From Gemmatimonadota bacterium (lineage in GTDB: Bacteria > Latescibacterota > UBA2968 > UBA8231), in the NCBI GenBank assembly GCA_009841115.1, contig VXML01000079.1:118244-182243 (forward strand): 64,000 nt of DNA. The letters are read 5' to 3'. Position 1 is the first letter of the stretch, and the number at the start of each line of letters is the position of its first letter. The notes beneath the pieces were generated by a model that had not been told where the DNA came from, made no database searches, and saw only the letters and a program-made list of their open reading frames with translations. Position numbers and translations under genes: made by a program. Below, in pieces: positions 18,009-25,742 of the stretch.

Positions 18009-19013
18009 TTAATAGCCCAAGTCTTTGGCGTACGCAAAAAGCGCGGGCGTGCCGCCGGTATGGAGAAAGATAAGACTCTGCTCGGAACGCCACCAACCGG
18101 CGCGCACGTGCGCCAAAAGCCCGGCCATGGCCTTGCTAGTATAGGACGGATCGAGCAACAGCCCTTCCTGCTGCGCCAACAGGTGCAGAGCTTCGCGGCC
18201 CTCCGGAGTGACCACGCCGTAGTCCGGGCCGACAAACGCGGCGTAACTCTCGAAATCCTCCACCTTCAGCGAGAGGTCCAAGCCCAAGACCGCAGCACAC
18301 TCACGCGCTAAGGCAAGGTGCCCCTCAGCGGCTTCGCGATCGTCGCGCGGAGAGGGACTGATGCCCACTACCCGCATATCGACTCCCAGCGCCTTGAACG
18401 CCACCACTAATCCAACGTGGGTATGCGCCCCCGAACACAGATAGATCGCCGCTGGCGCAACGCCCTGTTCTTCGCATTGAGCCAAAAGCTCTAACGCCCC
18501 ATCGACGTACGCTACACTGCGGAAGATGCGCGCGTCCGAACTGGTGTGGAAGGGGCGGTGCCCAGCCGCGGTCAGCGCGGCCATCTTCGCGGCCACTGCC
18601 TGTGCCTGCTCCTCGGGTGCTGGCAAGTCCACCTCCGCGCCAAAGAGGTGGGTCAACAGCAGGTTCCCCTGCGTCTGAGCGTGGGCATCGTCGCGACCGA
18701 CTACTACCGCAGACAACCCCAACTTTGCGGCCACCGCAGCCGTCTGCCGCGATTGATTCGACTGGGCAGCGGCCGAGTGCACCAACACATCATAGCCCTG
18801 CTCTACGGCTTGGGCGATTTGGTATTCAAACTCGCGGATCTTGTTGCCGCCAAAAGCCAAGCCAGTCAAATCGTCGCGCTTGACCCAAATTTGCGGGCCA
18901 GCTAAGTGAGCGCTGAGGCGCTTTAGTTCCTCTAAGGGCGTCGGCAAGGACGCTAGCTGCAACCGAGGCAATTGAGCCAACCGCTCTTTCAGTTCCTCTC
19001 GGCTAATAGTCAT
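18009..19013 (-). CDS. PLP-dependent ACC deaminase / D-cysteine desulfhydrase family enzyme
   Basis: A 334-residue fold-type II PLP enzyme. The Schiff-base lysine lies in FGGNKIREFE, preceded by the typical PTPLEELKRLS and WVKRDDLTG. SAAAQSNQSRQTAAVAAKLG binds the PLP ring region, and FLHTGGTPALFAY is the phosphate-side glycine loop. Members deaminate 1-aminocyclopropane-1-carboxylate or D-cysteine; sequence alone does not decide which. I chose the ATG at 19013, which gives the family's usual N-terminus, over the upstream in-frame ATGs at 19076 and 19049. It heads a minus-strand series with the GlcD-like and ThuA-like genes. Confidence 0.88.
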   Translation of the reverse strand: MTISREELKERLAQLPRLQLASLPTPLEELKRLSAHLAGPQIWVKRDDLTGLAFGGNKIREFEYQIAQAVEQGYDVLVHSAAAQSNQSRQTAAVAAKLGLSAVVVGRDDAHAQTQGNLLLTHLFGAEVDLPAPEEQAQAVAAKMAALTAAGHRPFHTSSDARIFRSVAYVDGALELLAQCEEQGVAPAAIYLCSGAHTHVGLVVAFKALGVDMRVVGISPSPRDDREAAEGHLALARECAAVLGLDLSLKVEDFESYAAFVGPDYGVVTPEGREALHLLAQQEGLLLDPSYTSKAMAGLLAHVRAGWWRSEQSLIFLHTGGTPALFAYAKDLGY

Positions 19014-19217
19014 AGCCTTCCTCTTTTTGTTTGCTTTCAATACAATCATTAAACAACCACCGGGCAAACCCATCATTCACTTCGGGTACACCGCGTTTGC
19101 CCTTTTGCTAAAATCCCTTAACTTTTACATAGTGAGACCCACACAACTTTCTGCCCTTCCTTGGAGCCTCACTCCTCCCCAATACAAATCGCTGTTTAAC
19201 AAATATATAGGGCCGTT

Positions 19218-21509
19218 TTGGATCTAGTCGAACCTATACCCGAACGCCTATTGCCCCATATCCGTAGCGAATTGCAACCCGGCGAGCTGCTCATGGTCCT
19301 CCTCGCCGCTGACATTCGCCCCGACGGGCAGTACGGCGACTCTTGGTTTGCTCTCACGGACGAGCGGATACTCGTCTTCCACCCTAATGGTGCAGATACA
19401 CCCGAGACCGTGCGCCTCGGTTTGGACGAAGTGCAAGGCATCCAAACCCGCAACTACGTGGGCAGCGGTGCACTCGTCGTCGAGCTAGAGGATGAAACCG
19501 TCGAGCTGCTGCGCTTTTCGCAGAGTGCGTACTACAAATTCTCCGGCGTCCCCCAAGCCATTGAAGGCGCCGGCCTAGTCGAGGACGAAGACGCAGAAGA
19601 GGACGGGCCGCCGCAGGTCGATCCGGTCAAAGTAGTAGAGCACTGCCCTACCTGCGGCCGCGCCCTGCGCTCCGGCTCCAAAGTCTGCCCCAACTGCCTG
19701 CGCCAGACCGAGACCTTCTGGCGGTTGTTTTCCTATATCAAGCCCTATAAAACCCAAGCACTGATCGGGTTTACGCTGACGATTGTGCTGACGGTCATCG
19801 GCCTGCTGCCACCCCAGCTCAACCGCATCCTCATCGACGATGTCATCGTCCCGGTCATCGTCCAATACGAAGCTGCGGGCATCGCCGAGGGCGAGGCGAC
19901 CACGCCCTCCGCCGAGAGCGTCCAACTCCTGCTGTCGGTCGTACTCGGCCTGCTCGGCGTCTATCTCGGCCGCGGCATCATCAGCGGCGTGCGGATGTAC
20001 GCCTTGGGGTGGCTCGGCCAGCGCGTTGTGTACGATTTGCAGATGCAAATTTTCCAACATTTGCAATTGCTGTCGCTGACGTTTTACAACACGCTCAGCA
20101 CCGGTCGAATTATGACCCGCGTCACCAGCGATACCGAGCGCATGCGCAGTTTTATCACCTCGGGGTTCCAAGACATTGTCATTGACGGGCTGACCATCAT
20201 CGGCATTTGCGCGATGCTATTTGTAATGAATTGGGAATTGGCGCTTTTGTCGCTGATTCCAATCCCCTTCATGATCATCGGCACCATTATCTACCGCAAC
20301 CGCATCCACTGGGTTTTCCATCGGATATGGCGTCGCATTGCCACCCTCAACGCCATGCTCGCCGACTCCATCCCTGGCGTCAAGGTAGTAAAGGCGTTTG
20401 CCCAAGAAAACCGCGAGCTCGATCGCTTTGACGAGCGCAACGTCGATCTGCGCGAATCGCGGATGACCGCCTTCAAGATGCGGTCCTATTACATTCCGAC
20501 GATCGCCTTTATCACCTCGGTCGGCTCGATCATCCTCTGGTGGTTCGGCGGCAATCGGGTGCTCTCCAACACCCTGACCCTCGGCGACCTCCAAGCATTT
20601 ATCGCCTATATGATGATGTTCTACGCGCCGGTGCGCTCGCTATGCAACCTCACCGAGCAGCTAGAGACCGCGGCAACAACAGCCGAGCGCGTCTTCGAGA
20701 TCATCGACACCGATCCCGAAGTCCAAGACGACCCCGACGCCATAGATCCCGGCGTGCTTGAAGGCTCAGTAGAGTTCCGCAACGTCAGCTTCACCTACGA
20801 CGGCTCGGCGCGCATTCTCGACCGGATCCACTTTAAGGCCACACCCGGCGAGATGATTGGCATTGTTGGTCCCAGCGGCGCTGGCAAGTCAACCTTGGTC
20901 AACCTCATTTCGCGGTTCTACGACGCCACCGACGGCCAAGTCCGCATCGACGGCCAGCCTATTACCCGGCTCAAACAGCAGGCGTTGCGCGGCCAAATCG
21001 GCGTGGTCCTGCAAGAGCCGCTGCTCTTCCAAGGATCCATCGCTAGCAATATCGCCTACGGCCACCCCGACGCGACGCGCCAAGAGGTCATCGAGGCAGC
21101 TCGTGCGGCCAACGCCCACAAGTTCATCATGAATTTTCCCGATGGCTACGACACCCAAGTCGGCGAACGCGGTGGTCGGCTCTCCGGCGGCGAGCGCCAG
21201 CGCATCTCCATTGCCCGCGCCCTGATCGGCAACCCGCGCATCCTGATCCTCGACGAAGCCACCGCCTCGGTCGATACCCAGACCGAATACGAAATCCAAG
21301 AGGCACTCGAACGGTTAGTAGCTGGCCGCACGACCTTTGCCATCGCCCACCGGCTTTCGACCCTCAAAAACGCCGATCGACTGCTGGTGTTGGAAAGAGG
21401 GCGCGTCGCCGAGGTCGGCACCCACGAAGAGTTGCTCAATAAGGAGGACGGCGTCTATCGCCGACTAGTCGATATGCAAACCGAAATGGCGAAAGTGCGG
21501 GTGCTATGA
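19218..21509 (+). CDS. ABC exporter (fused TMD-NBD) with N-terminal PH-like domain and zinc ribbon
   Basis: A 763-residue half-transporter starting at TTG 19218, the first start codon after an in-frame stop at 19197. About 125 N-terminal residues form a beta-rich domain (DSWFALTDERILVFHPNG) like PH/GRAM-type domains. A treble-cleft zinc ribbon follows, CPTCGRALRSGSKVCPNC from about residue 143. The ABC type I exporter membrane domain spans about 165-460, and the ATPase has Walker A GPSGAGKST near 551, signature RLSGGERQR near 660 and Walker B LILDEATAS near 675. It overlaps the DUF1854 gene by 4 bp (ATGA). Some databases name this pair cyanophycin metabolism-associated; no cyanophycin synthetase is visible here. 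Confidence 0.88.
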   Translation: MDLVEPIPERLLPHIRSELQPGELLMVLLAADIRPDGQYGDSWFALTDERILVFHPNGADTPETVRLGLDEVQGIQTRNYVGSGALVVELEDETVELLRFSQSAYYKFSGVPQAIEGAGLVEDEDAEEDGPPQVDPVKVVEHCPTCGRALRSGSKVCPNCLRQTETFWRLFSYIKPYKTQALIGFTLTIVLTVIGLLPPQLNRILIDDVIVPVIVQYEAAGIAEGEATTPSAESVQLLLSVVLGLLGVYLGRGIISGVRMYALGWLGQRVVYDLQMQIFQHLQLLSLTFYNTLSTGRIMTRVTSDTERMRSFITSGFQDIVIDGLTIIGICAMLFVMNWELALLSLIPIPFMIIGTIIYRNRIHWVFHRIWRRIATLNAMLADSIPGVKVVKAFAQENRELDRFDERNVDLRESRMTAFKMRSYYIPTIAFITSVGSIILWWFGGNRVLSNTLTLGDLQAFIAYMMMFYAPVRSLCNLTEQLETAATTAERVFEIIDTDPEVQDDPDAIDPGVLEGSVEFRNVSFTYDGSARILDRIHFKATPGEMIGIVGPSGAGKSTLVNLISRFYDATDGQVRIDGQPITRLKQQALRGQIGVVLQEPLLFQGSIASNIAYGHPDATRQEVIEAARAANAHKFIMNFPDGYDTQVGERGGRLSGGERQRISIARALIGNPRILILDEATASVDTQTEYEIQEALERLVAGRTTFAIAHRLSTLKNADRLLVLERGRVAEVGTHEELLNKEDGVYRRLVDMQTEMAKVRVL

Positions 21510-22009
21510 GCGAGACACGCGGTTATTCGTACGAGGATTTTCTGCTCGACCCGCAAAAGATGCGCTTCAGCCGCTCTGAGCGCGGTAGCTTGATCCTCAA
21601 GCTCGATGGCGAGGAGTACACCGATCTTAAGATCCGCCGCGCCTTCCCATTAGAAGAATCCGACCGCTACATCGGCGTCTTTGCCGCCGAAGATCAAGAA
21701 CTCGGCACAATCGAAGACCCGCAGCAGCTCGACGACCAAAGCCGCCAAGCCCTACGAGACGAACTCGACAAGATCTACTTTCAACCGCAGGTCCTCGCTT
21801 TCAATAGCCTCGACGAGGAATTCGGGGTGCTGCGTGGCCAGATCGAAACTACCAGCGGCCCCCGTCAACTCGAAATCCGCGGCTATCGCACCAATGTGCG
21901 CATGCTTTCCGGCAGCCGGGCCATCATCGAGGATGTCGATGGCAACCGCTATCTAATCGCCAACTGGCGCACGCTGCCGCGAAGAACGCGCGAGATTTTA
22001 GGGCTTTAA
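21506..22009 (+). CDS. DUF1854 family protein
   Basis: A 167-residue soluble protein with no membrane segment. It has the DUF1854 layout: LILKLDGEEYTDLKIRRAFPLEESDRYIGV near the N-terminus (residues about 30-58), a middle stretch with EDPQQLDDQSRQALRDEL, and a C-terminus with DVDGNRYLIANWRTLPRRTRE. Its start overlaps the ABC exporter stop (ATGA), so the two products are almost certainly made together. Homologues sit beside similar ABC exporters in other bacteria, where they are linked to cyanophycin loci. The biochemical role is unknown; it may be a regulatory or adaptor partner of the exporter. Confidence 0.82.
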   Translation: MSETRGYSYEDFLLDPQKMRFSRSERGSLILKLDGEEYTDLKIRRAFPLEESDRYIGVFAAEDQELGTIEDPQQLDDQSRQALRDELDKIYFQPQVLAFNSLDEEFGVLRGQIETTSGPRQLEIRGYRTNVRMLSGSRAIIEDVDGNRYLIANWRTLPRRTREILGL

Positions 22010-22026
22010 CGCGGGGCAAGCTGCGT

Positions 22027-22836
22027 TTAGCCAGCGAAATACGCCCTCATCTTCTCTAGACCAATTCGGGCAACGTCCGTTGGATCTTGCTCCCATAGCT
22101 CCGGATTGAACAGCTCCAGCGACACAAACCCCTCGTATCCCTGCGCTTGCGCCAACCGCTCGATCTCGCGCAATGGTCCAACCCCATCGCCCGGCATCAC
22201 CCGGTCGGCGTCGCTTTGTTCGGCAAAGGGCTTGTCGCCTGGGGCATCGTTCCAGTGCCAGACCGCGACCTTGTCGCCAGGCACCTTGGCGATGCTCGCA
22301 ATGGGGCCGCCGCCGCGTAGAATGTGGAACGGGTCCATGATCAAACTCGCATCTGGATGGTCGGCGTCTTCGGCAATCTGCCAAGCTTGGTCTATGGTGT
22401 ACACGCTCTGCACAAAGCCTAGGTATTCCATCGCCGGCCGCACGCCGATTTCTTTGCCGATTTCCAGCAATTCGCGATAATCGGCCCCGCCTCGGCTCAG
22501 GTCGCAGGGGTCTCGCGGCGGGCTAGCGACGATAAACTCGGCCCCCACTGCTACGGCCTGCGCCATCCGCCGCCGCACTTCCTCCAATGCCTGCACCCGC
22601 ACCGCGTCCTCAGCCCCCAACCAGCCGTGGAGTGCAATGACCGTTGGCACTGCCAACCCATAGTCAGCTAGTGCCTGTCGCACATCCGCGAGCGAACCGC
22701 CCTGCTGCTCGTGCGCGGTCAAGTCGTCGTTCCACAGCTCAATGCCTTGGTAGCCAGTCTGCCCGGCAATGCGGATTTTCTCCATCAGCGACGCTGGGCG
22801 AATCGTCGATGTGTTGAGCGAGTATTGCACCGTCAT
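22027..22836 (-). CDS. Sugar phosphate isomerase/epimerase-like TIM barrel protein
   Basis: A 269-residue xylose-isomerase-like TIM barrel (AP endonuclease 2 superfamily). Visible elements are GYQGIELWNDD near residues 33-43, EFIVASPP at the strand end, AMEYLGF with a metal-type Glu, SLIMDPFHILRGGGP, VAVWHWNDAPGDKPF, and a closing EGFVSLELFNPELW. These supply the His, Asp and Glu ligands expected for a divalent metal site. Members isomerise or epimerise keto sugars, inosose or related polyols; the substrate cannot be read from sequence. It is convergent with the DUF1854 gene and lies 16 bp downstream of the GT2 gene, so it probably shares the GT2 transcript. Confidence 0.88.
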   Translation of the reverse strand: MTVQYSLNTSTIRPASLMEKIRIAGQTGYQGIELWNDDLTAHEQQGGSLADVRQALADYGLAVPTVIALHGWLGAEDAVRVQALEEVRRRMAQAVAVGAEFIVASPPRDPCDLSRGGADYRELLEIGKEIGVRPAMEYLGFVQSVYTIDQAWQIAEDADHPDASLIMDPFHILRGGGPIASIAKVPGDKVAVWHWNDAPGDKPFAEQSDADRVMPGDGVGPLREIERLAQAQGYEGFVSLELFNPELWEQDPTDVARIGLEKMRAYFAG

Positions 22837-22852
22837 GTTGCTTCCTTTCTTG

Positions 22853-23875
22853 TTAAGCTACACATAAAAAGTCATTCCCCTCTACCAATCCCAATTCATC
22901 CAACGCCTCCCGAATCAGCGCCCGCGCCCCTCGCGACGCCACGGCCGCCAAGAGGATCGGTCGCTCGTGGCGCGTCCACCACGTCGGCAAGTCATCCGGT
23001 CCGATCACGGGCTTGCGCCGCAAGGTGCCGCCGATCTTCTTGGGCGCGATATCGATAAATACATCGGGAGCGCGGCCTTCGCGCTCCAAGTGCTTGGCGA
23101 GCCGACGGCCGGTCTTGCCCGCACCCCAGACGGCCAGCCCATTCCGCTCTTGTAGCGGCCCGGCGCAAAGATAGTACGCTTTGGCGCGGAGAAAATTCTC
23201 CACTGAGTAGCGGCTATTGGTATGGGTCGCCCGATCGGTGTGTTCGCGCCAGTAGTGCAAGACCTCCGGCACCTTGACAAAACGCCGGCCCGCCGCCCGA
23301 TAGCGCAACCACAAATCGTAGTCTTCCGGCCATCCCCGATCTTGGTAGCCTCCTAAGGCCACCAATTCCTCGCGGCGCATCATGGCCGATGGATTGGCGA
23401 TGGGACTCTCGACGAAAAACTCTCGTTCAATCGCCGCGCTATCCACCAAGCCGTTCAACCAAGCCTCGTACACCAACATCCCCTCCCCAGTCTCCTCGCG
23501 CGGAAAGATCTCCACCAAACAGCTCACGACACTCAAGCCAGGATCCCCTTCCAACCATGCGAGTTGTTTTTCCAAACGCTCGGGGTGCATCCGGTCATCG
23601 GCGTCCATGCGCGCCACGTACGCGCCCCGACACCAGGCCAAGCCTCGGTTGGGAGCCTCGACAATGCCTTGGTGATCGGACAGCAACGCCCTAAAGCGGC
23701 GATCGCAGCGACTCCATTCCAACAGCATGTCCCCGCTCCCGTCCTCCGAGCCGTCATCTATGGCCACGACCTCAAAATTTTCGCAACTCTGCGCTTGAAT
23801 GCTCTGCAAAGTTTCCGCCAGCGTGGCGGCGGCATTGAACACGGGCAGTAGTATAGATATGCGAGGCGTTTTCAT
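22853..23875 (-). CDS. Family 2 glycosyltransferase with a C-terminal Rossmann-like extension
   Basis: A 340-residue protein whose first 230 residues are a GT-A family 2 glycosyltransferase: ISILLPVFNAAATLAETLQS, VVAIDDGSEDGSGD, then YVARMDADDRMHPERLEKQ with the DxD metal motif, and GWPEDYDLWLRYRAAGRRF. The last 95 residues are different. LAVWGAGKTGRRLAKHLERE is a nucleotide-binding-like GxGxxG loop, followed by VFIDIAPKKIGGTLRRKPVI, reminiscent of sugar-nucleotide-modifying PglD/SIS-like folds. Likely role is surface glycan assembly in the cytoplasm. Its start codon lies in the first copy of a short tandem repeat that carries further start codons upstream. Confidence 0.87.
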   Translation of the reverse strand: MKTPRISILLPVFNAAATLAETLQSIQAQSCENFEVVAIDDGSEDGSGDMLLEWSRCDRRFRALLSDHQGIVEAPNRGLAWCRGAYVARMDADDRMHPERLEKQLAWLEGDPGLSVVSCLVEIFPREETGEGMLVYEAWLNGLVDSAAIEREFFVESPIANPSAMMRREELVALGGYQDRGWPEDYDLWLRYRAAGRRFVKVPEVLHYWREHTDRATHTNSRYSVENFLRAKAYYLCAGPLQERNGLAVWGAGKTGRRLAKHLEREGRAPDVFIDIAPKKIGGTLRRKPVIGPDDLPTWWTRHERPILLAAVASRGARALIREALDELGLVEGNDFLCVA

Positions 23876-23945
23876 GGTCGCTAGCTAGTTACGTTTCCGT
23901 TTTTCATGGTCACTAGCTGGTTACGTTTTCATAGTCGCTAGGTAT
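23873..23945. repeat. Three imperfect tandem copies containing the glycosyltransferase start codon
   Basis: Units beginning CATGGTCGCTAGCTAG (23873), CATGGTCACTAGCTGG (23905) and CATAGTCGCTAGG (23930) lie 32 and 25 bp apart. On the minus strand each unit carries an ATGAAAA. Read in transcription order these encode MKT-stop from 23932, MKNGNVTS-stop from 23907, and then the real gene MKTPR from 23875. They could be simple slippage duplications, or upstream mini-ORFs that affect initiation of the glycosyltransferase. Confidence 0.7.
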
Positions 23946-23991
23946 AAGAGCTTGACATTCTTTCGCTCTATGCCCGATTTTTAATCCTTAT

Positions 23992-24753
23992 ATGGTACAT
24001 CTCAAATCTCTCTTGGAAATCGACCGCATCCGCGCTAGTTGCCGCATCGCCGCCGAAGCCATGCTCCGCGTCGAAGAGGCCCTCGCACCCGGAGTCACCA
24101 CCCTCCACCTCGACCAAATAGCCGACCGCTACATCCGCAGCCAAGGAGCAGTCGCCAGTGCCTTGGGCTACCGCGGCTTTCCCCGCAGCATCTGCGTCTC
24201 GGTCAACGATGAAGTCGTCCACGGCATTCCCGGAGACCGCGTCCTGCAAGAAGGGGACATCCTCGCCGTTGACATTGCCGTTAAAAAGGATGGCTTTCAC
24301 GGCGACATGAACGTCACCATGAAAGTCGGCTGCGTAACCTCCAAGGCCCAGCGCCTACTCGACGCCACGCGCCAGAGCTTGGAGGAAGGGTTGGCCTTCT
24401 GCACGCCGGGACGACGCCTCGGCGACATTGGCCACGCCATCCAAAGCTATGTCGAAGCGCGCGGCTTTTCCATCGTGCGCACGTATTGCGGCCACGGCAT
24501 TGGCCGCAACTTCCACGAGGAACCCCAATTGCTCCACTACGGCAAGGCTGGCACGGGTCGCCGCCTGCAAAACGGCATGGTCTTTACCATTGAGCCGATG
24601 GTCAACGAAGGCGCGCACGACACGCGCGTACTCGACGACGACTGGACGGCCGTCACCACCGATGGCAAGCTCTCGGCCCAATACGAACACACCGTGGCCG
24701 TCACCCACGACGGGCCGGACGTGCTGTCGCGCTTTGCCGATTTGCCGTACTGA
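23992..24753 (+). CDS. map: Methionine aminopeptidase, type I
   Basis: A 253-residue cytoplasmic metallopeptidase that removes N-terminal methionine from new proteins. All expected metal ligands are visible: the Asp in LAVDIAVKKDG, the Asp in FHGDMNVTM, the His in GHGIGRNFHEEP, the Glu in FTIEPMVNEG, and the Glu in QYEHTVAV. The substrate-side His is in NDEVVHGIPGDR. Length is normal for type I enzymes without an N-terminal zinc finger. It is monocistronic or leads into the small gene at 24811, 57 bp downstream. No Shine-Dalgarno match is obvious before the ATG. Confidence 0.95.
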   Translation: MVHLKSLLEIDRIRASCRIAAEAMLRVEEALAPGVTTLHLDQIADRYIRSQGAVASALGYRGFPRSICVSVNDEVVHGIPGDRVLQEGDILAVDIAVKKDGFHGDMNVTMKVGCVTSKAQRLLDATRQSLEEGLAFCTPGRRLGDIGHAIQSYVEARGFSIVRTYCGHGIGRNFHEEPQLLHYGKAGTGRRLQNGMVFTIEPMVNEGAHDTRVLDDDWTAVTTDGKLSAQYEHTVAVTHDGPDVLSRFADLPY

Positions 24754-24810
24754 ACTTGCTCAGCGGCGGCATTTTCTTATTTTTTGAGTTCATCTCACAA
24801 GGAGAACAGC

Positions 24811-25104
24811 ATGGCAAGGCCGAAAAAAGTCCAATCCAACGGCGACGACGACAACGCTGAATTTCCGTTTGATCCCGGCACGCAGATCGAGTTGGAAATG
24901 GAAGACACCTGCTGCGTCACTGGCGAGCCAGTTGAGTTCAGCTTTTGTCGCTTCCCCGACTACAAAAATGGCACGCTGATGGTCATGTCCAAGAGCGAGA
25001 TGCTGACGCACCTGCGCACTGGCGACTCTATCGCCAAATTCAAAGAAGTGCTGGTCCAGCGCCACGGCGAGGAAGTCTTAGCGGAGCACTACTCCAACTA
25101 CTAA
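24811..25104 (+). CDS. Small conserved-looking protein of unknown function
   Basis: A 97-residue soluble, acidic protein. I chose the ATG at 24811 because AAGGAG sits 7 bp upstream; the frame is open to 24784. The core reads FDPGTQIELEMEDTCCVTGEPVEFSF and is followed by a helix with SKSEMLTHLRTGDSIAKFKEV. The CCVTGEPVEF segment faintly recalls the middle of alkylmercury-lyase-like domains (CPATGxPV), but this protein is too short for that enzyme and the resemblance is only suggestive. A perfect 18-bp hairpin terminator closes the unit at 25127-25167. Confidence 0.7.
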   Translation: MARPKKVQSNGDDDNAEFPFDPGTQIELEMEDTCCVTGEPVEFSFCRFPDYKNGTLMVMSKSEMLTHLRTGDSIAKFKEVLVQRHGEEVLAEHYSNY

Positions 25105-25126
25105 GCAACGCCCAATCACCTACATG

Positions 25127-25167
25127 CAAAAGAAGGGATGGTCCGCATGGGACCATCCCTTCTTTTG
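25127..25167. terminator. Strong bidirectional hairpin terminator
   Basis: Perfect inverted repeat with 18-bp arms (25127-25144 and 25150-25167) around a 5-nt loop. The arm ends are A-rich on one side and T-rich on the other (CAAAAG...CTTTTG). It lies between the convergent small gene ending at 25104 and the TlpA-like gene ending at 25183, so it can serve both strands. Confidence 0.9.
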
Positions 25168-25182
25168 CTATATGCCGCTGTC

Positions 25183-25740
25183 CTACGAGCGAGCCAACAA
25201 GATCCCGATATTCTCGCTGAATACCCCACGGGGGTTGAGTCGACCACTTTTGTCGCGCGGCACGCCCATGTGCCTCTTGTACACGCGGCCTTGGCGATCA
25301 AAAATAAAGGTGAGCGGCACGCCTACTTGCGCCAAATTTCCTTTGTAGAAGGCGCGGAGTAACTCGGCTTGGCCATCGTGAACCACCGGGTAGTTGATGG
25401 CCAAGCGCTCGACGAACTCGCCTATCAGGGGTAGGACGTGCTCGGGGGGACCTTGATCTAGAGAAATGCCAATGATCGCCACTTGTTCGGGATCGTACTC
25501 ATTGCTCATCTCGACTAAGGCTGGGATCTCGTAGCGACACGGGCCGCACCACGTCGCCCAGAAGTTGACCAAGACTACCTTGCCCTCGTAATCGCGCAAA
25601 TCCAAGCTCTGACCCTGATAGTCGCTCCACTTAGCAGCCTGCGGAGGAAAGAGCTTGTCCCCTTGCGGCTCGGAGGAGCCACAGCCCAACGCTAGCAGTG
25701 CCAACCCGCTCACAAGCCCTTTGATCGCCATTGCGCGCAT
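25183..25740 (-). CDS. TlpA-like thiol-disulfide oxidoreductase, predicted lipoprotein
   Basis: A 185-residue thioredoxin-fold protein exported and lipidated: the signal ends in a lipobox LALGC with the modified Cys at about residue 20. The active site WATWCGPC lies in VLVNFWATWCGPCRYEIPAL, the TlpA/ResA pattern, with the cis-Pro region GVPLTFIFDRQGRV near residue 150. It would reduce or isomerise disulfides in the periplasm, for example during cytochrome c maturation or protein repair. Its start is 2 bp after the dnaE stop codon, so it is probably made from the dnaE transcript, an odd functional pairing that may simply reflect gene packing. Confidence 0.9.
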   Translation of the reverse strand: MRAMAIKGLVSGLALLALGCGSSEPQGDKLFPPQAAKWSDYQGQSLDLRDYEGKVVLVNFWATWCGPCRYEIPALVEMSNEYDPEQVAIIGISLDQGPPEHVLPLIGEFVERLAINYPVVHDGQAELLRAFYKGNLAQVGVPLTFIFDRQGRVYKRHMGVPRDKSGRLNPRGVFSENIGILLARS

Positions 25741-25742
25741 AG

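Noticed and set aside
23952..23985. TTGACA upstream of map as a promoter
   Set aside because: No acceptable -10 hexamer lies at 16-18 bp; it could still function but I cannot support it.
24753..24810. Possible terminator between map and the small gene at 24811
   Set aside because: The TGAACT/AGTTCA arms are short and far apart with no stable stem.
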